64,000 bases of DNA from Parabacteroides bouchesdurhonensis (GCF_900186615.1 NZ_LT896588.1:828789-892788), one strand, 5' to 3'; shown: positions 1-9,997, counted from the first letter of the stretch. Program-made: numbers and translations. The notes: generated by a model not told the origin, from the letters alone.

Positions 1-538
1 TTTATGCATTAATTTATGCCCATAAACATCTATATTTCAAGCAATAACAATTAATATACAGACTTTTTATTAAAAGACTCCGCATCTTTCTATATATAAT
101 GTACGCGCGTACATTAGAATATATACCTCTCCAATGGAATCAAGACGAATACACATCTATAAAAATGTTTTTTTTAATGATTTCAAAATTCAATATACCT
201 GTCCAATCATAAAAAAAGGTAGTACCAACAGATGTAAAAGCACATTTTGCAGAATAAGAATTTTCTCAATACTACTTGGAATATAAGGCTTAAAGCAATA
301 TATCTTCTGTAATAACTGTAGAGTAAAAAATAAGAACAAATATCAGGAATCGGATAGAACAGATAGAAAAAGGTCTTCTCATTAACAGTTACCGCCATTT
401 CCCACCCGTAGTATACAGATAAGAAATAACGATAGCTATCAATCAAAAATGATTCTGATGATTTTTATGAGTCCGATAAATTGATAAGGAATTTAGGCTT
501 TCTATACGGAAATAAAGGCAAATAGAGAGAAAACCTTT
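1..538. other. AT-rich intergenic stretch downstream of rsgA, no supported gene
   Basis: The only sizeable open frame here (207-446, minus strand, 79 codons) is a low-complexity aromatic-rich translation without a recognisable domain, and I do not call it. The one ordered element is the 20-bp perfect palindrome at 97-116. Confidence 0.6.
97..116. promoter_or_regulatory. 20-bp perfect palindrome, candidate operator
   Basis: TAATGTACGCGCGTACATTA reads identically on both strands. There is no loop and no T tract, so a dimeric protein-binding site is more plausible than a terminator. The gene it would serve lies left of the window or is absent. Confidence 0.35.
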
Positions 539-1471
539 TCAATATTCCTCGCGGTATTTACTTTCTTCTTTGTCGTCAAGAATGCTAAGGTAACTTTTAT
601 AACGGGATTCACTGATATAATGGCCATCTACAGCCTTTAAGACAGCACAACCAGGCTCATGACGATGAGAACAGTTATTAAACTTGCAGTTTGCAGAAAA
701 CTTAAATATTTCGGGGAAATAATGTGAAACTTCCACACCCTCCATTTCAATTGTACCAAACCCTTTGATACCCGGAGTATCTATCAGATAGCCGCCATGA
801 GGAAGAGAGATCATTTCGGAGAAGGTGGTGGTATGCATTCCCTTATTGTGATATTCGGATATATTACCGGTACGAAGGTTGACCCCCGGTATCAATTTAT
901 TAATTATCGTAGATTTACCGACTCCCGAATGTCCGGACAACAATGTTATTTTACCCTGTAAATCAGCCCTCAAGGCATCTAGTCCTTCTTCACTACGGGC
1001 ACAGAGTTTGGAGCATGGATAGCCAATCGTGGTATAAAGTTTAATCAGGCCTTCCATATACTCACGGTCTTCCGCTCCGTAACGGTCTATCTTATTAAAA
1101 ACGAGTTTCACAGGAACACGATATGCTTCGGCCGTTGCCAGAAAACGGTCGATGAAAATTGTAGTAGTTATCGGATAATTAACAGTCACAATCAGCATAG
1201 CCTGATCTACATTGGCAGCGATGATATGAGACTGCTTGGATAAATTAGAGGCACGACGGATAATATAATTTTTGCGATCTTCGATGTTAGAAATAAAAGC
1301 CGTTCCCTCTTTATTTTCCTCTATTTCCACACGGTCGCCTACCGCGACAGGATTAGTGCTGCGAATATCTTTTAAACGAAAATTGCCTTTGATCTTACTT
1401 TCAACATCGCGGCCATCATCCGTATGAACCGTATACCAGCTACCTGTATTTTTAACAACCAATCCTTTCAT
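539..1471 (-). CDS. rsgA: ribosome small-subunit-dependent GTPase RsgA
   Basis: RsgA is a circularly permuted GTPase that helps late 30S ribosome maturation and releases from the subunit after GTP hydrolysis. The 310-residue product has an N-terminal OB-fold, then the permuted motif order that defines the family: NKID (residues 126-129, G4) precedes the P-loop GHSGVGKS (180-187) and DTPG (231-234, G3). A C-terminal zinc knuckle is visible as C262, C267, H269 and C275. Length is normal. It lies downstream of frr on the same strand, with a hairpin terminator between them, so both are translation-related neighbours but probably separate transcripts. Confidence 0.97.
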   Translation of the reverse strand: MKGLVVKNTGSWYTVHTDDGRDVESKIKGNFRLKDIRSTNPVAVGDRVEIEENKEGTAFISNIEDRKNYIIRRASNLSKQSHIIAANVDQAMLIVTVNYPITTTIFIDRFLATAEAYRVPVKLVFNKIDRYGAEDREYMEGLIKLYTTIGYPCSKLCARSEEGLDALRADLQGKITLLSGHSGVGKSTIINKLIPGVNLRTGNISEYHNKGMHTTTFSEMISLPHGGYLIDTPGIKGFGTIEMEGVEVSHYFPEIFKFSANCKFNNCSHRHEPGCAVLKAVDGHYISESRYKSYLSILDDKEESKYREEY

Positions 1472-1489
1472 CCGTCTTTTTGTTTGTAT

Positions 1490-1521
1490 AATAAAAAATA
1501 AGGGCGAAACATTTTTCGCCC
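1490..1521 (-). terminator. rho-independent terminator after frr
   Basis: Inverted arms GGGCGAAA (1502-1509) and TTTCGCCC (1514-1521) with a 4-base loop, followed on the minus strand by a T-rich run. It lies between frr and rsgA. Confidence 0.75.
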
Positions 1522-1529
1522 CTACTAAT

Positions 1530-2093
1530 TTATACTGTCATAATTTCTTTTTCTTTCGCAGCGTAGAGGTCATCTACTTTCTTTATATACTTGTCGTGTA
1601 TCTTCTGAACTTCGGCTTCGGCATCTTTTTCCACATCCTCAGGAACATTGTCCGTTTTGATGCTCTTTTTCAATGCTTCAATTGCGTCACGACGGGCATT
1701 GCGGATACTTACCTTAGCCGTCTCAGCTTCTTGCTTGGACTGTTTTGCCAATTGGCGACGGCGTTCTTCTGTCAATGGTGGAATACCTAAACGAATCATT
1801 TCCCCGTTGTTTTCGGGTGTGATACCCACTTCCGAGTCCATGATAGCCTTTTCAATATCACGAATGATGTTCTTTTCCCAAGGAGTAATCAGGATCGTCT
1901 TCGCATCCGGTACGGTAACCGTAGCAACATTTGCCAAAGGAACAGGACTGCCATAATATACAACCCTAACGCCATCAAGAATTTTAGGATTCGCCTTTCC
2001 TGCACGGATATGGGCTAACTGTTCATCAAGATAACTAATAGCAAACGTCATTTTCTCCTCCGCTGCTTTTACATACTGCTTTGTATCTACCAT
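1530..2093 (-). CDS. frr: ribosome recycling factor
   Basis: Frr acts with EF-G to split the post-termination ribosome. The 187-residue protein is collinear with the family, including the segments HIRAGKANP near the N-terminus, [17 protein letters not shown], and the C-terminal helix [16 protein letters not shown]. The open frame extends 13 codons further upstream, but the ATG at 2093 gives the usual family length (185-187). It also sits about 37 bases downstream of a canonical promoter whose -7 box lies inside that extension, so I chose it. Confidence 0.96.
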   Translation of the reverse strand: MVDTKQYVKAAEEKMTFAISYLDEQLAHIRAGKANPKILDGVRVVYYGSPVPLANVATVTVPDAKTILITPWEKNIIRDIEKAIMDSEVGITPENNGEMIRLGIPPLTEERRRQLAKQSKQEAETAKVSIRNARRDAIEALKKSIKTDNVPEDVEKDAEAEVQKIHDKYIKKVDDLYAAKEKEIMTV

Positions 2094-2129
2094 AGTTGTA
2101 CGTTTATATATTGCCGTTTTTTTGATTAA

Positions 2130-2160
2130 CAAAAGTAATAAACATTTTGATATTTACAAA
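2130..2160 (-). promoter_or_regulatory. frr promoter (Bacteroidales -33/-7)
   Basis: On the minus strand TTTG (2157-2160) and TACTTTTG (2130-2137) are separated by exactly 19 bp, matching the Bacteroidota housekeeping consensus TTTG-N19-TAnnTTTG. Confidence 0.75.
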
Positions 2161-2261
2161 AATATTCGGATAATGTACTAAGTTCCTATGTTTGTAACTA
2201 AAAAGCGGATAGAAAATTAATAGACAGAGTTGGCCAATCGCTTACGAATCTGTGATAGGAG

Positions 2262-3440
2262 TCATTTTTTGCACTTTGCAAGCATAATCACCGGATTGGA
2301 TTCTTCATCCAATTTCGCCGCAATCTCTTTCAGTTTGCCTTTCAGTTGCCCTTTCCCGTAAGCCTCGACAAGTTCGTGGACTTGTAATGACTGTCCGACT
2401 GCAAATTCGTGATCCAAAGGTCGTCTCGACGTCATATCCACTTCTCTTTTACAGGTATAATCACCATTGTATATTTTAGGTATGAATAAAGAATTTTCCA
2501 GCTTATCGTACATCAATTCGGAAGAAGGAAATCCTTTCCCTATTGCAAAGTTAAATTCCGCTTTCAACAGGCTCATGAAATAATAACGGTCGGTAAAAAC
2601 GCTTGGTATAAGAAATAGTTCAGGAGGATCCATGGTGTGTACGGAAGGGGTTCTTACAATAATGGGGACTGTCATATTAGTATCCGGCAAATAATGGTAC
2701 ATGGTATCGGATGATGTGTCCATAAGTACCCAACTGGCATGATCCGGAATTATTTGGTATACAGCAGTCGGTACAGGGAGTGCTAAGGCTTCTCCCTCTT
2801 TTGCAACCGGTATTTTAATCTCATTAAAAGGAATTGAAATTTTCCGGGTGATACTTCCATCCTGCTTGGAAAAGATTAAATAATACGGATGTATGACGTT
2901 TGACGGGTTTTCCAGACTATTATCCGGTACATAAGAAATCAAATTTTTCCGGTCGTAATTAAATGTATTTACATGAGAATCTGCACCTTCGGCTTTGAAA
3001 CTTCTTTTAAAATTTCCGTCTAGATCATATACTGAGATTTTACTTCCGGTGTAGGCTATAACAAATATTTCCTTGTTCGCTTCATCCAGAACAACCTCCG
3101 TAATACCCACATATTCTTCGCCGCCTTGCCCTTTCTTGTTTATTTTCCTCAAACCTTTGCCGGTTTTTCTGTCAAAAACAAACAAATTCCCATCGTTGAT
3201 CCAGTTTGTTACTAATATAATTTCCGCACCAACGGCCATTACTTTACCTTGGGTAACAAACTCATCACTTGCTTCCAACGGGATGTATTCCACATCCATA
3301 AAATCCTGTAATATCAGTTCTTTTTCAGGATAATTCTTTGTAACATCAACTATGATGACCTCATTTGTTGATTGTTTGTTTCCTCCGCACCCTGCCATAA
3401 CAAACAGAATTGTTACTACAATTGTAAATGATCTTTTCAT
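2262..3440 (-). CDS. 6-bladed beta-propeller lipoprotein
   Basis: This 392-residue product begins MKRSFTIVVTILFVMAGC, a lipoprotein signal peptide with the lipidated Cys at 18. The open frame starts 14 codons earlier, but the Lys-Arg n-region fixes the start at 3440. The body resembles the Bacteroidota family annotated as 6-bladed beta-propeller: an opening YPEKELILQDFMDVEYIPLE-type strand and recurring short repeats ending in Phe/Tyr-Asp-Leu-Asp-Gly. Such proteins are common in gut Bacteroidales and their ligands are mostly unknown. It stands alone between frr and pyrH; a role is not evident from context. Confidence 0.8.
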   Translation of the reverse strand: MKRSFTIVVTILFVMAGCGGNKQSTNEVIIVDVTKNYPEKELILQDFMDVEYIPLEASDEFVTQGKVMAVGAEIILVTNWINDGNLFVFDRKTGKGLRKINKKGQGGEEYVGITEVVLDEANKEIFVIAYTGSKISVYDLDGNFKRSFKAEGADSHVNTFNYDRKNLISYVPDNSLENPSNVIHPYYLIFSKQDGSITRKISIPFNEIKIPVAKEGEALALPVPTAVYQIIPDHASWVLMDTSSDTMYHYLPDTNMTVPIIVRTPSVHTMDPPELFLIPSVFTDRYYFMSLLKAEFNFAIGKGFPSSELMYDKLENSLFIPKIYNGDYTCKREVDMTSRRPLDHEFAVGQSLQVHELVEAYGKGQLKGKLKEIAAKLDEESNPVIMLAKCKK

Positions 3441-3583
3441 GATAGTGAATTTTATGGAGGCCATGCTCCCTCCTGTGTACAAACAAACGCAGCTGTCTCA
3501 ACAGCTTTTTGATGAGCTTCACGCAGAGACATGCCTGTTATATGGAATAAACAAATCATCCCGATCATTTTGTAAAAACATTA

Positions 3584-4294
3584 TTAATTATGAACCAGTG
3601 TTCCTATATTCTCTCCACTCATTACTTTCTTCAAGTTTCCGCAGGTATCCATATCGAATACAATAATAGGCAGATTATTTTCCTTACACATTGTTGTAGC
3701 CGTCAAATCCATTACCTTCAACCCACGCGTATAGATTTCGTCGTAAGTTATTTCGGAGAACTTGGTTGCCGTAGGATCTTTTTCCGGGTCTGCCGTATAA
3801 ATACCATCCACGCGAGTGCCTTTCAACATAACATCCGCTTCAATTTCGATGCCACGCAGGGAAGAACCTGTATCTGTAGTAAAGAACGGATTTCCCGTAC
3901 CGCCGGACATAATAACAACATTACCTTGCTCCAATAATTCAATAGCGCGCCATTTATTATAAAATTCGCCAATCGGCTCCATACGAATAGCGGTAAGAAC
4001 TTTAGCCTTCACTCCCTGTGCAACCAATGCCGAACTAAGAGCCAAGCTGTTTATTACGGTAGCCAACATTCCCATTTGATCTCCTTTCACCCGATCAAAG
4101 CCTTTCGACGCGCCACTCAACCCGCGAAAAATATTACCACCACCTATAACAATGCCTATTTGCACACCCATCTCCGCGATTTCTTTGATTTGAGCAGCAT
4201 ATTCATTTAGCCTGGTTTCATCTATACCGTATTGCTTGCCGCCCATCAGCGACTCGCCACTTAACTTTAACAAAATTCGTTTATACTGAGCCAT
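3584..4294 (-). CDS. pyrH: UMP kinase
   Basis: PyrH phosphorylates UMP to UDP in pyrimidine nucleotide synthesis. The 236-residue protein belongs to the amino-acid kinase fold: KLSGESLMGG near the N-terminus, GGGNIFRG (nucleotide loop) and SGGTGNPFFTTD (UMP contacts). The frame is open for 30 codons upstream of the chosen ATG at 4294, but that extension is AT-rich leader and contains a promoter -7 box (TACATTTG at 4316-4323, minus strand), so MAQYKR is the likely start. In many bacteria pyrH and frr are neighbours; here the propeller lipoprotein lies between them. Confidence 0.96.
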   Translation of the reverse strand: MAQYKRILLKLSGESLMGGKQYGIDETRLNEYAAQIKEIAEMGVQIGIVIGGGNIFRGLSGASKGFDRVKGDQMGMLATVINSLALSSALVAQGVKAKVLTAIRMEPIGEFYNKWRAIELLEQGNVVIMSGGTGNPFFTTDTGSSLRGIEIEADVMLKGTRVDGIYTADPEKDPTATKFSEITYDEIYTRGLKVMDLTATTMCKENNLPIIVFDMDTCGNLKKVMSGENIGTLVHN

Positions 4295-4512
4295 ATTGAT
4301 TAATTTTAAATTACACAAATGTACTGTATTTACAGACGAAAACAACGGATATAATAATTTTTTATTCCTAATAAATTTAACCAAACCGTATCAATAATGT
4401 AACCTTATCGTAATATTCGGTTACTATATTTGTTCTAATTAATTACAGGTTATAAAACCTCCTGTTTCTATAATGAAATATAACAAAACCAAGACCTTTA
4501 TTCCTAACTTTA

Positions 4513-4553
4513 AATAGCAGCCCTACTTTCAGCGGAAAGATAAGGCTGCTATT
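4513..4553 (-). terminator. hairpin downstream of murF
   Basis: Ten-base arms AATAGCAGCC (4513-4522) and GGCTGCTATT (4544-4553) form a strong stem just past the murF stop codon. The downstream T tract is weak, so termination is likely but not certain. Confidence 0.55.
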
Positions 4554-4559
4554 CATTTA

Positions 4560-5843
4560 TTATAAAAACTCCACAGTTTTCTCCAGCGCCATGCCATGAG
4601 AACCTTTTATCAGTATATGATACCCTTTTAACGGATGCTCTTTTAGCCTGGTAATTAATTCTTCCGTTGTAGTATAAGAGGGGAATTGTCCGGCAACCTT
4701 CGAAAAGATTTCACCGCAAAGGAATACTTTGTCAAAACGGCCGGTTTTCAACTGCTCTATTATCTCTGCGTGAAGATCATCACTGGCAGATCCTAATTCA
4801 CGCATATCCCCCAGTATAACGGCTTTTGGTTGAACCGGCATTGAAATAAAGTTTTCCAATGCCAGTTTCATGCTACTCGGATTGGCATTGTAAGCATCTA
4901 TAATCAATTCATTATTCTCCGTCTTTTTTAATTGAGAACGATTATTGGTCGGTGCATAATTAGCAATAGCCCGGCTGATACGTTCCGCCGGAATTTTAAA
5001 ATAACGGCCTACGGCAACCGCCACTAAAACATTATCCAGATTATAAGCGCCTATCAGATGCGTTTCAACCAAATGTATCTTACCTTGCTGTTTCCAATCG
5101 AATGTAAGAAACGGATTACTGCTAACGATGTGGCCGGATGTGAAAGAATCATCACTCTGCCCATAAGTAATCTGCTCTATCCCTTTCGCAATAGCCTGTA
5201 ATTCTACATTCTCTTTCTTAATAAATATCTTGCCTTTAGTAGCACGCATATAATCATATAGTTCACCCTTTGTTTTCACAACTCCTTCAAAAGAACCGAA
5301 ACCTTCTAAATGTGCGCGACCCACATTCGTGATAATTCCATAATTAGGTTGAACCATATTTACCAGTTCCTTTATATCACCCGGATGACTTGCCCCCATT
5401 TCTATTACAGCCATTTCATGCTCATGATTCAGGCGAAGTAATGTAAGAGGAACTCCTATCTGATTATTCAAATTACCTTCGGTATAAAGTAAATTATATT
5501 TAGTGGAAAGAACAGCCGCCAGAAGTTCTTTTGTCGTAGTTTTACCATTTGTTCCCGTTATGCCGATAATAGGGATTCCAATCGCTTTACGATGACGGAT
5601 TGCCAAGCTTTGAAGCGTAGTCAATACATCATCAACCAAAATAGTACGTTCACCGGTAACATATTCCGGATTATCAATAATGGCATATGAAGAACCGGAA
5701 GCTAATGCTTTGGCTGCATATTGATTTCCATCAAAACGTTCACCCTTCAACGCAAAAAATAAAGATCCGACCGGGCAATTCCGGCTATCGGTTGTTACCT
5801 TCGGATTATGTAAAAACAATTCATATAATTCGGAAATATTCAT
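4560..5843 (-). CDS. murF: UDP-N-acetylmuramoyl-tripeptide--D-alanyl-D-alanine ligase
   Basis: MurF adds D-Ala-D-Ala to UDP-MurNAc-tripeptide, the last cytoplasmic step of the peptidoglycan precursor. The 427-residue protein shows the Mur ligase layout: an N-terminal substrate domain, a central ATPase with GITGTNGKTT (about 94-103), the conserved NNQIGVPLTLLRL segment and the DAYNANPSSMK motif, then a C-terminal ligase domain. It is slightly shorter than proteobacterial MurF, which is usual in Bacteroidota. It is divergent from folP with overlapping promoter regions, so it appears to be transcribed away from the dcw-type cell-wall cluster. Confidence 0.96.
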   Translation of the reverse strand: MNISELYELFLHNPKVTTDSRNCPVGSLFFALKGERFDGNQYAAKALASGSSYAIIDNPEYVTGERTILVDDVLTTLQSLAIRHRKAIGIPIIGITGTNGKTTTKELLAAVLSTKYNLLYTEGNLNNQIGVPLTLLRLNHEHEMAVIEMGASHPGDIKELVNMVQPNYGIITNVGRAHLEGFGSFEGVVKTKGELYDYMRATKGKIFIKKENVELQAIAKGIEQITYGQSDDSFTSGHIVSSNPFLTFDWKQQGKIHLVETHLIGAYNLDNVLVAVAVGRYFKIPAERISRAIANYAPTNNRSQLKKTENNELIIDAYNANPSSMKLALENFISMPVQPKAVILGDMRELGSASDDLHAEIIEQLKTGRFDKVFLCGEIFSKVAGQFPSYTTTEELITRLKEHPLKGYHILIKGSHGMALEKTVEFL

Positions 5844-5875
5844 AGCTTTAACTCGTTAGCATATTAATTGGAGAA

Positions 5876-5912
5876 CAAAAGTAACGCATATTATATTATT
5901 TCTGTACTTTTG
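5876..5912. promoter_or_regulatory. divergent murF/folP promoters
   Basis: Two -7 boxes of sequence TACTTTTG face away from each other: 5876-5883 on the minus strand for murF and 5905-5912 on the plus strand for folP. With 21 bp between them the two polymerase footprints must overlap. Neither has a clear TTTG -33 box. Confidence 0.55.
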
Positions 5913-5940
5913 TAGAAAATTGTTTGTTACTAAAAGAGAA

Positions 5941-6798
5941 ATGAATTATAAAGCGCTCAATATTAAAGGTACTCTTACATCTCTTGCTACACCGATAGTT
6001 ATGGGTATATTGAATATTACTCCCGATTCATTCTATGCCGGAAGCCGGAAACAATCCGAAACAGACATAGAGAATCGAATACAAACGATCCTGTCGGAAG
6101 GAGGTAATATAATTGATATTGGCGGCTATTCATCACGTCCTGATGCCAACGAAGTAACTGCGGAAGAAGAGATGAAAAGATTAATATCCGCTCTCAAAAT
6201 ATTAAACAAACATTACCCCGATGCAATTGTTTCAGTAGATACATTTCGTGCTGATATTGCCCGCCGATGCGTGGAAGAATACGGAGTGGCTATCATTAAT
6301 GATATTTCCGGAGGAGAATTGGATACGACCATGTTTGAAACTGTAGCGTCCCTCCATGTTCCCTATATCATGATGCATATGAAAGGCAGTCCAAAGACAA
6401 TGCAACAATATACCGGTTACTCGGATATGATCGGTGAGATTATGAAATACTTTGCCGAAAAGGTTCAAAGTCTACGCCAGTTGGGAGTAAATGACATTAT
6501 TCTGGATCCGGGTTTCGGTTTTAGTAAAACTGTAGACCAGAACTATGAGTTAATGGCCCATTTGAAAGAATTTTGTTTATTCGATCTCCCTTTACTGGTA
6601 GGTATATCACGCAAAAGTATGATTTATAAATATTTGGAAGGCACTCCAGCTGAAAGCCTAAACGGAACGACCGTATTGAATACATTTGCCCTGCTGAACG
6701 GTGCTGATATTCTTCGGGTACATGATGTAAAAGCAGCAGTGGAAGCAGTCAAAATAATTAACAAATTAAGAAATATGCCAATAGATATGATTCAGTGA
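5941..6798 (+). CDS. folP: dihydropteroate synthase
   Basis: FolP condenses p-aminobenzoate with the pterin pyrophosphate in folate synthesis and is the sulfonamide target. The 285-residue TIM barrel has every signature: GILNITPDSFYAG, DIGGYSSRPDA (pterin site), SVDTFRADIA, NDISGG, LDPGFGFSKT and GISRKSMI. A TTG codon at 5920 would add seven residues, but the ATG at 5941 is the better start with a normal leader after the -7 box at 5905. It is followed 46 bases later by the diadenylate cyclase gene on the same strand. Confidence 0.96.
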   Translation: MNYKALNIKGTLTSLATPIVMGILNITPDSFYAGSRKQSETDIENRIQTILSEGGNIIDIGGYSSRPDANEVTAEEEMKRLISALKILNKHYPDAIVSVDTFRADIARRCVEEYGVAIINDISGGELDTTMFETVASLHVPYIMMHMKGSPKTMQQYTGYSDMIGEIMKYFAEKVQSLRQLGVNDIILDPGFGFSKTVDQNYELMAHLKEFCLFDLPLLVGISRKSMIYKYLEGTPAESLNGTTVLNTFALLNGADILRVHDVKAAVEAVKIINKLRNMPIDMIQ

Positions 6799-6844
6799 TA
6801 GAATCAGTACGTTAGCATATCGATGAATTAATACATTACGAACT

Positions 6845-7630
6845 ATGTGGATGCACTTCGGCATAAAAGATTTAATTGATGTCCTGTTGGTCGCGTTCTT
6901 TTTATATCAGACTTATAAACTGATGAAAAGTTCCGGCACTATGGCCATTTTTAGTGGAGTAGTTTCATTCATCATTGTATGGATACTTGTTTCGCAAGTG
7001 CTGGAAATGCGTTTAATGGGAGCTATACTTGACAAGTTTATCAGTGTAGGATTCCTGGTGCTGGTTATCTTGTTTCAAGATGAAATACGCAGGTTCCTAA
7101 TGGCTCTTGGTTCGCATCGCGGATGGAAATTCCTGGGTAAGCTATTTTCAAAGAAAGGCGAAAATCAAGAGAATGAAGGTAAATTCATCGCTCCCGTCGT
7201 TCTGGCTTGTATGAATATGGCACGTAAAAAGACAGGAGCATTGATTGTTATCCAGCAAAACGTAGACTTATCCGTATATGAACATACCGGCGAAATGTTT
7301 AATGCCGATGTAAACGCCCGTCTGATAGAAAACATCTTTTTTAAAAACAGTCCGCTTCACGATGGAGCCATGATTATCGCAGATAACCGGATCAAAGCAG
7401 CTGGCTGCATTCTTCCTGTTGCCCAAAACGCAAACTTACCTAAAGATATGGGGCTAAGGCATCGTTCCGGTCTGGGGATGTCATTGGAAACGGACGCATT
7501 AGTTATCATTGTGTCGGAAGAACGTGGAAAAATATCCGTAGCACACAATGGGAAATTAAGTATAAACGTGACTGCGGAAGAACTTCAGCAAATACTGTCC
7601 GGTGAACGTGAAGTGACAAACTACTGTTAA
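6845..7630 (+). CDS. cdaA: diadenylate cyclase CdaA (c-di-AMP synthase)
   Basis: The 261-residue protein makes cyclic di-AMP from two ATP. Three hydrophobic segments in the first ~90 residues anchor it in the inner membrane and precede a cytoplasmic DAC domain containing the catalytic DGA (in SPLHDGAMII) and the RHR motif (GLRHRSGLGMS). This CdaA-type topology is the usual one. In Firmicutes cdaA sits with cdaR and glmM; here neither is adjacent and folP is the upstream partner, an arrangement I associate with Bacteroidota. Likely roles are potassium and cell-wall homeostasis. Confidence 0.93.
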   Translation: MWMHFGIKDLIDVLLVAFFLYQTYKLMKSSGTMAIFSGVVSFIIVWILVSQVLEMRLMGAILDKFISVGFLVLVILFQDEIRRFLMALGSHRGWKFLGKLFSKKGENQENEGKFIAPVVLACMNMARKKTGALIVIQQNVDLSVYEHTGEMFNADVNARLIENIFFKNSPLHDGAMIIADNRIKAAGCILPVAQNANLPKDMGLRHRSGLGMSLETDALVIIVSEERGKISVAHNGKLSINVTAEELQQILSGEREVTNYC

Positions 7631-7701
7631 AAGATCAAAAAGTGGCAACTCTGCATGCAAATCTTTTGTTGATTTTGCAAACTCCATATTGCATTATTGT
7701 C

Positions 7702-7709
7702 TACTTTTG
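7702..7709 (+). promoter_or_regulatory. -7 box upstream of pta
   Basis: TACTTTTG matches TAnnTTTG and lies 46 bp before the pta start codon. The nearest TTTG upstream (7674-7677) is 24 bp away, longer than the usual 19-21. Confidence 0.5.
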
Positions 7710-7755
7710 TAGCCAATCATGGTGACAAATACAAATAATATAAAAAACTTCCGCT

Positions 7756-8778
7756 ATGGACTTAATGCAAGAGATTATTGCACGCGCTAAAGCTAACAAG
7801 CAGCGTATTGTTCTTCCTGAAGGAACTGAAGAAAGAACTCTAAAAGCAGCCGACCGTCTATTGGCCGACAAAGTAGCAGACATTGTTCTGATTGGCAATC
7901 CTGTAGAGATCAGTAAGCTTACAGCAAAATTCAACTTAAATCACATTGGAGAAGCAACAATAGTCGATCCTCAAAATCACGAAAAGAAGGCAGTTTATGC
8001 AGACTTGCTGTTCCAACTACGTCAAAAGAAAGGTATGACACCTGAAAAAGCGGCAGTGCTAGTTGAAGATCCTTTATTTCTCGCCTGTTTAATGATTAAG
8101 GCCGGCGATGCCGACGGTGAAATCGCCGGAGCTCAGAACACAACAGGAAATGTATTACGTCCCGCACTTCAAATTATAAAAACAGCCCCGGGCATAAATT
8201 GTGTTTCCGGCGCATTTATAATGTTTACTAAGAAAAAGGAATATGGGAAAGAGGGCATTCTGGTATTCGCAGACTGTGCTGTAATGCCGAACCCCACCGT
8301 TCCCGAATTAGCAAGTATTGCTCTTGCCACAGCCGACACGGCACGTAATATTGTAGGTCTTGAACCTCGCGTAGCCATGCTGAGTTTTTCTACCAAAGGA
8401 AGCGCTTCGCATGAAATGGTGGATAAGGTAGTAGAAGCAACCCGTTTAGCTAAAGAAATGGCTCCTGACCTAAAAATTGACGGAGAACTGCAAGCAGATG
8501 CCGCTCTTGTAGAAAAAGTAGCCTCACTAAAAGCTCCGGGCAGTGACGTGGCCGGAAAAGCGAATGTTTTGGTTTTCCCTACATTGGAAGTAGGTAATAT
8601 TGCTTATAAACTAGTGCAACGTTTAGGTGATGCAGAAGCAGTAGGTCCTATTCTTCAAGGCATGGCTGCTCCGGTAAACGATCTGTCACGAGGTTGCTCG
8701 GTTGATGACATTTATAAAATGGTAGCTATTGCCAGCAACCAGTCTATCGGTTTAAAAGCAGCAAAACAGAAACAATAA
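7756..8778 (+). CDS. pta: phosphate acetyltransferase
   Basis: Pta converts acetyl-CoA and phosphate to acetyl phosphate, which AckA next door turns into acetate and ATP. The 340-residue protein is the short class-I form without the N-terminal regulatory DRTGG region. It has the family motifs RIVLPEGTEERTLKAADRL, GAQNTTGNVLRPALQII, FADCAVMPNPT and the C-terminal NDLSRGCSVDDI. It lies 19 bp upstream of ackA on the same strand, forming the standard fermentation operon. Confidence 0.97.
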   Translation: MDLMQEIIARAKANKQRIVLPEGTEERTLKAADRLLADKVADIVLIGNPVEISKLTAKFNLNHIGEATIVDPQNHEKKAVYADLLFQLRQKKGMTPEKAAVLVEDPLFLACLMIKAGDADGEIAGAQNTTGNVLRPALQIIKTAPGINCVSGAFIMFTKKKEYGKEGILVFADCAVMPNPTVPELASIALATADTARNIVGLEPRVAMLSFSTKGSASHEMVDKVVEATRLAKEMAPDLKIDGELQADAALVEKVASLKAPGSDVAGKANVLVFPTLEVGNIAYKLVQRLGDAEAVGPILQGMAAPVNDLSRGCSVDDIYKMVAIASNQSIGLKAAKQKQ

Positions 8779-8797
8779 TATACAGAATAATATAATC

Positions 8798-9997
8798 ATG
8801 AAAATCTTAGTATTAAACTGCGGAAGCAGTTCTATTAAATACAAGTTGTTTGACATGTCCTCCGAAGAGGTAATGGCTCAGGGCGGTATTGAAAAAATCG
8901 GTTTACCCGGCGCATTCTTAAAGCTAACGGACAAGGACGGCAAAAAAGTCGTACTTGAGAAAGACATCCCGGGCCATCAGGAAGGAATTGAATTTATTTT
9001 AAGCGTACTGACCGACAAAACATACGGTTGTATCAAAGAATATAATGAAATTAACGCGATCGGTCACCGTGTTGTACACGGCGGCGAACAGTTTGCTTCC
9101 AGCGTAAGAATAGATAAGGAAGTTATCAACAAAATCATTGAATGCTCAGATTTAGCTCCGTTACACAACCCGGCTAATTTAAAAGGTATTTATGCTATGG
9201 AAGCTCTGCTTCCCGGCGTTCCTCAGATAGCAGTATTCGACACGGCTTTCCACCAAACAATGCCAAGTAAAGCATATATGTATGGGCTTCCTTACGAGAT
9301 GTACACAAAATACGGAGTACGCCGTTACGGATTCCACGGAACAAGCCATCGTTATGTTTCAAAACGTGCCTGCGATATATTAGGCGTACCTTATGAAAGC
9401 CAGAAAATTATTACAGCCCATGTAGGAAACGGCGGTTCAATCGCAGCTGTTTTAAATGGTAAATGTATTGATACATCCATGGGGCTTACTCCGGTAGAAG
9501 GATTACTTATGGGTACGCGTTGCGGGGATGTTGACGCCGGCGCCTTATCCTTTATTATGGATAAAGAAGGTATGGACGGAGCCGGGCTTTCTACCCTGAT
9601 CAATAAAAAAAGCGGTGTAGCAGGACTTTCCGGAATCTCTTCTGATATGAGAGAAATAGAAACAGCCGTTGCCGCCGGCAATGAACGTGCCATTATGACT
9701 TTGGATGTTTATAATTACCGTATAAAGAAATACATCGGTGCTTATGCAGCTGCTATGGGTGGTTGTGACATTCTGGTTTGGACAGGCGGTGTTGGCGAAA
9801 ATCAATGGGCAACCCGCCGTGTAGTTTGTGAGAACATGGAATACATGGGCATGAAAATCGATAAAGAAAAGAACAACGGTATGCGTGGTGAAGAAATGGT
9901 TATCAGCACACCGGACAGCAAAGTTACAATCATTGTTGTTCCTACTGACGAAGAATACATGATTGCTTCTGATACGATGGAAATATTAAGCAAATAA
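8798..9997 (+). CDS. ackA: acetate kinase
   Basis: AckA makes ATP from acetyl phosphate in the last step of acetate fermentation. The 399-residue ASKHA-fold enzyme starts MKILVLNCGSSSIKYKLFD and carries RVVHGG, DTAFHQTMP, RRYGFHGTSHRYVS, HVGNGGSIAAV and the C-terminal WTGGVGENQ. Length is exactly typical. It is the second gene of pta-ackA and ends before a strong bidirectional-looking terminator. Confidence 0.98.
   Translation: MKILVLNCGSSSIKYKLFDMSSEEVMAQGGIEKIGLPGAFLKLTDKDGKKVVLEKDIPGHQEGIEFILSVLTDKTYGCIKEYNEINAIGHRVVHGGEQFASSVRIDKEVINKIIECSDLAPLHNPANLKGIYAMEALLPGVPQIAVFDTAFHQTMPSKAYMYGLPYEMYTKYGVRRYGFHGTSHRYVSKRACDILGVPYESQKIITAHVGNGGSIAAVLNGKCIDTSMGLTPVEGLLMGTRCGDVDAGALSFIMDKEGMDGAGLSTLINKKSGVAGLSGISSDMREIETAVAAGNERAIMTLDVYNYRIKKYIGAYAAAMGGCDILVWTGGVGENQWATRRVVCENMEYMGMKIDKEKNNGMRGEEMVISTPDSKVTIIVVPTDEEYMIASDTMEILSK

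Noticed and set aside
207-446. 79-codon minus-strand frame
   Set aside because: Low-complexity, Tyr/Phe/Leu-rich translation without domain or conserved start context; likely chance in AT-rich DNA.
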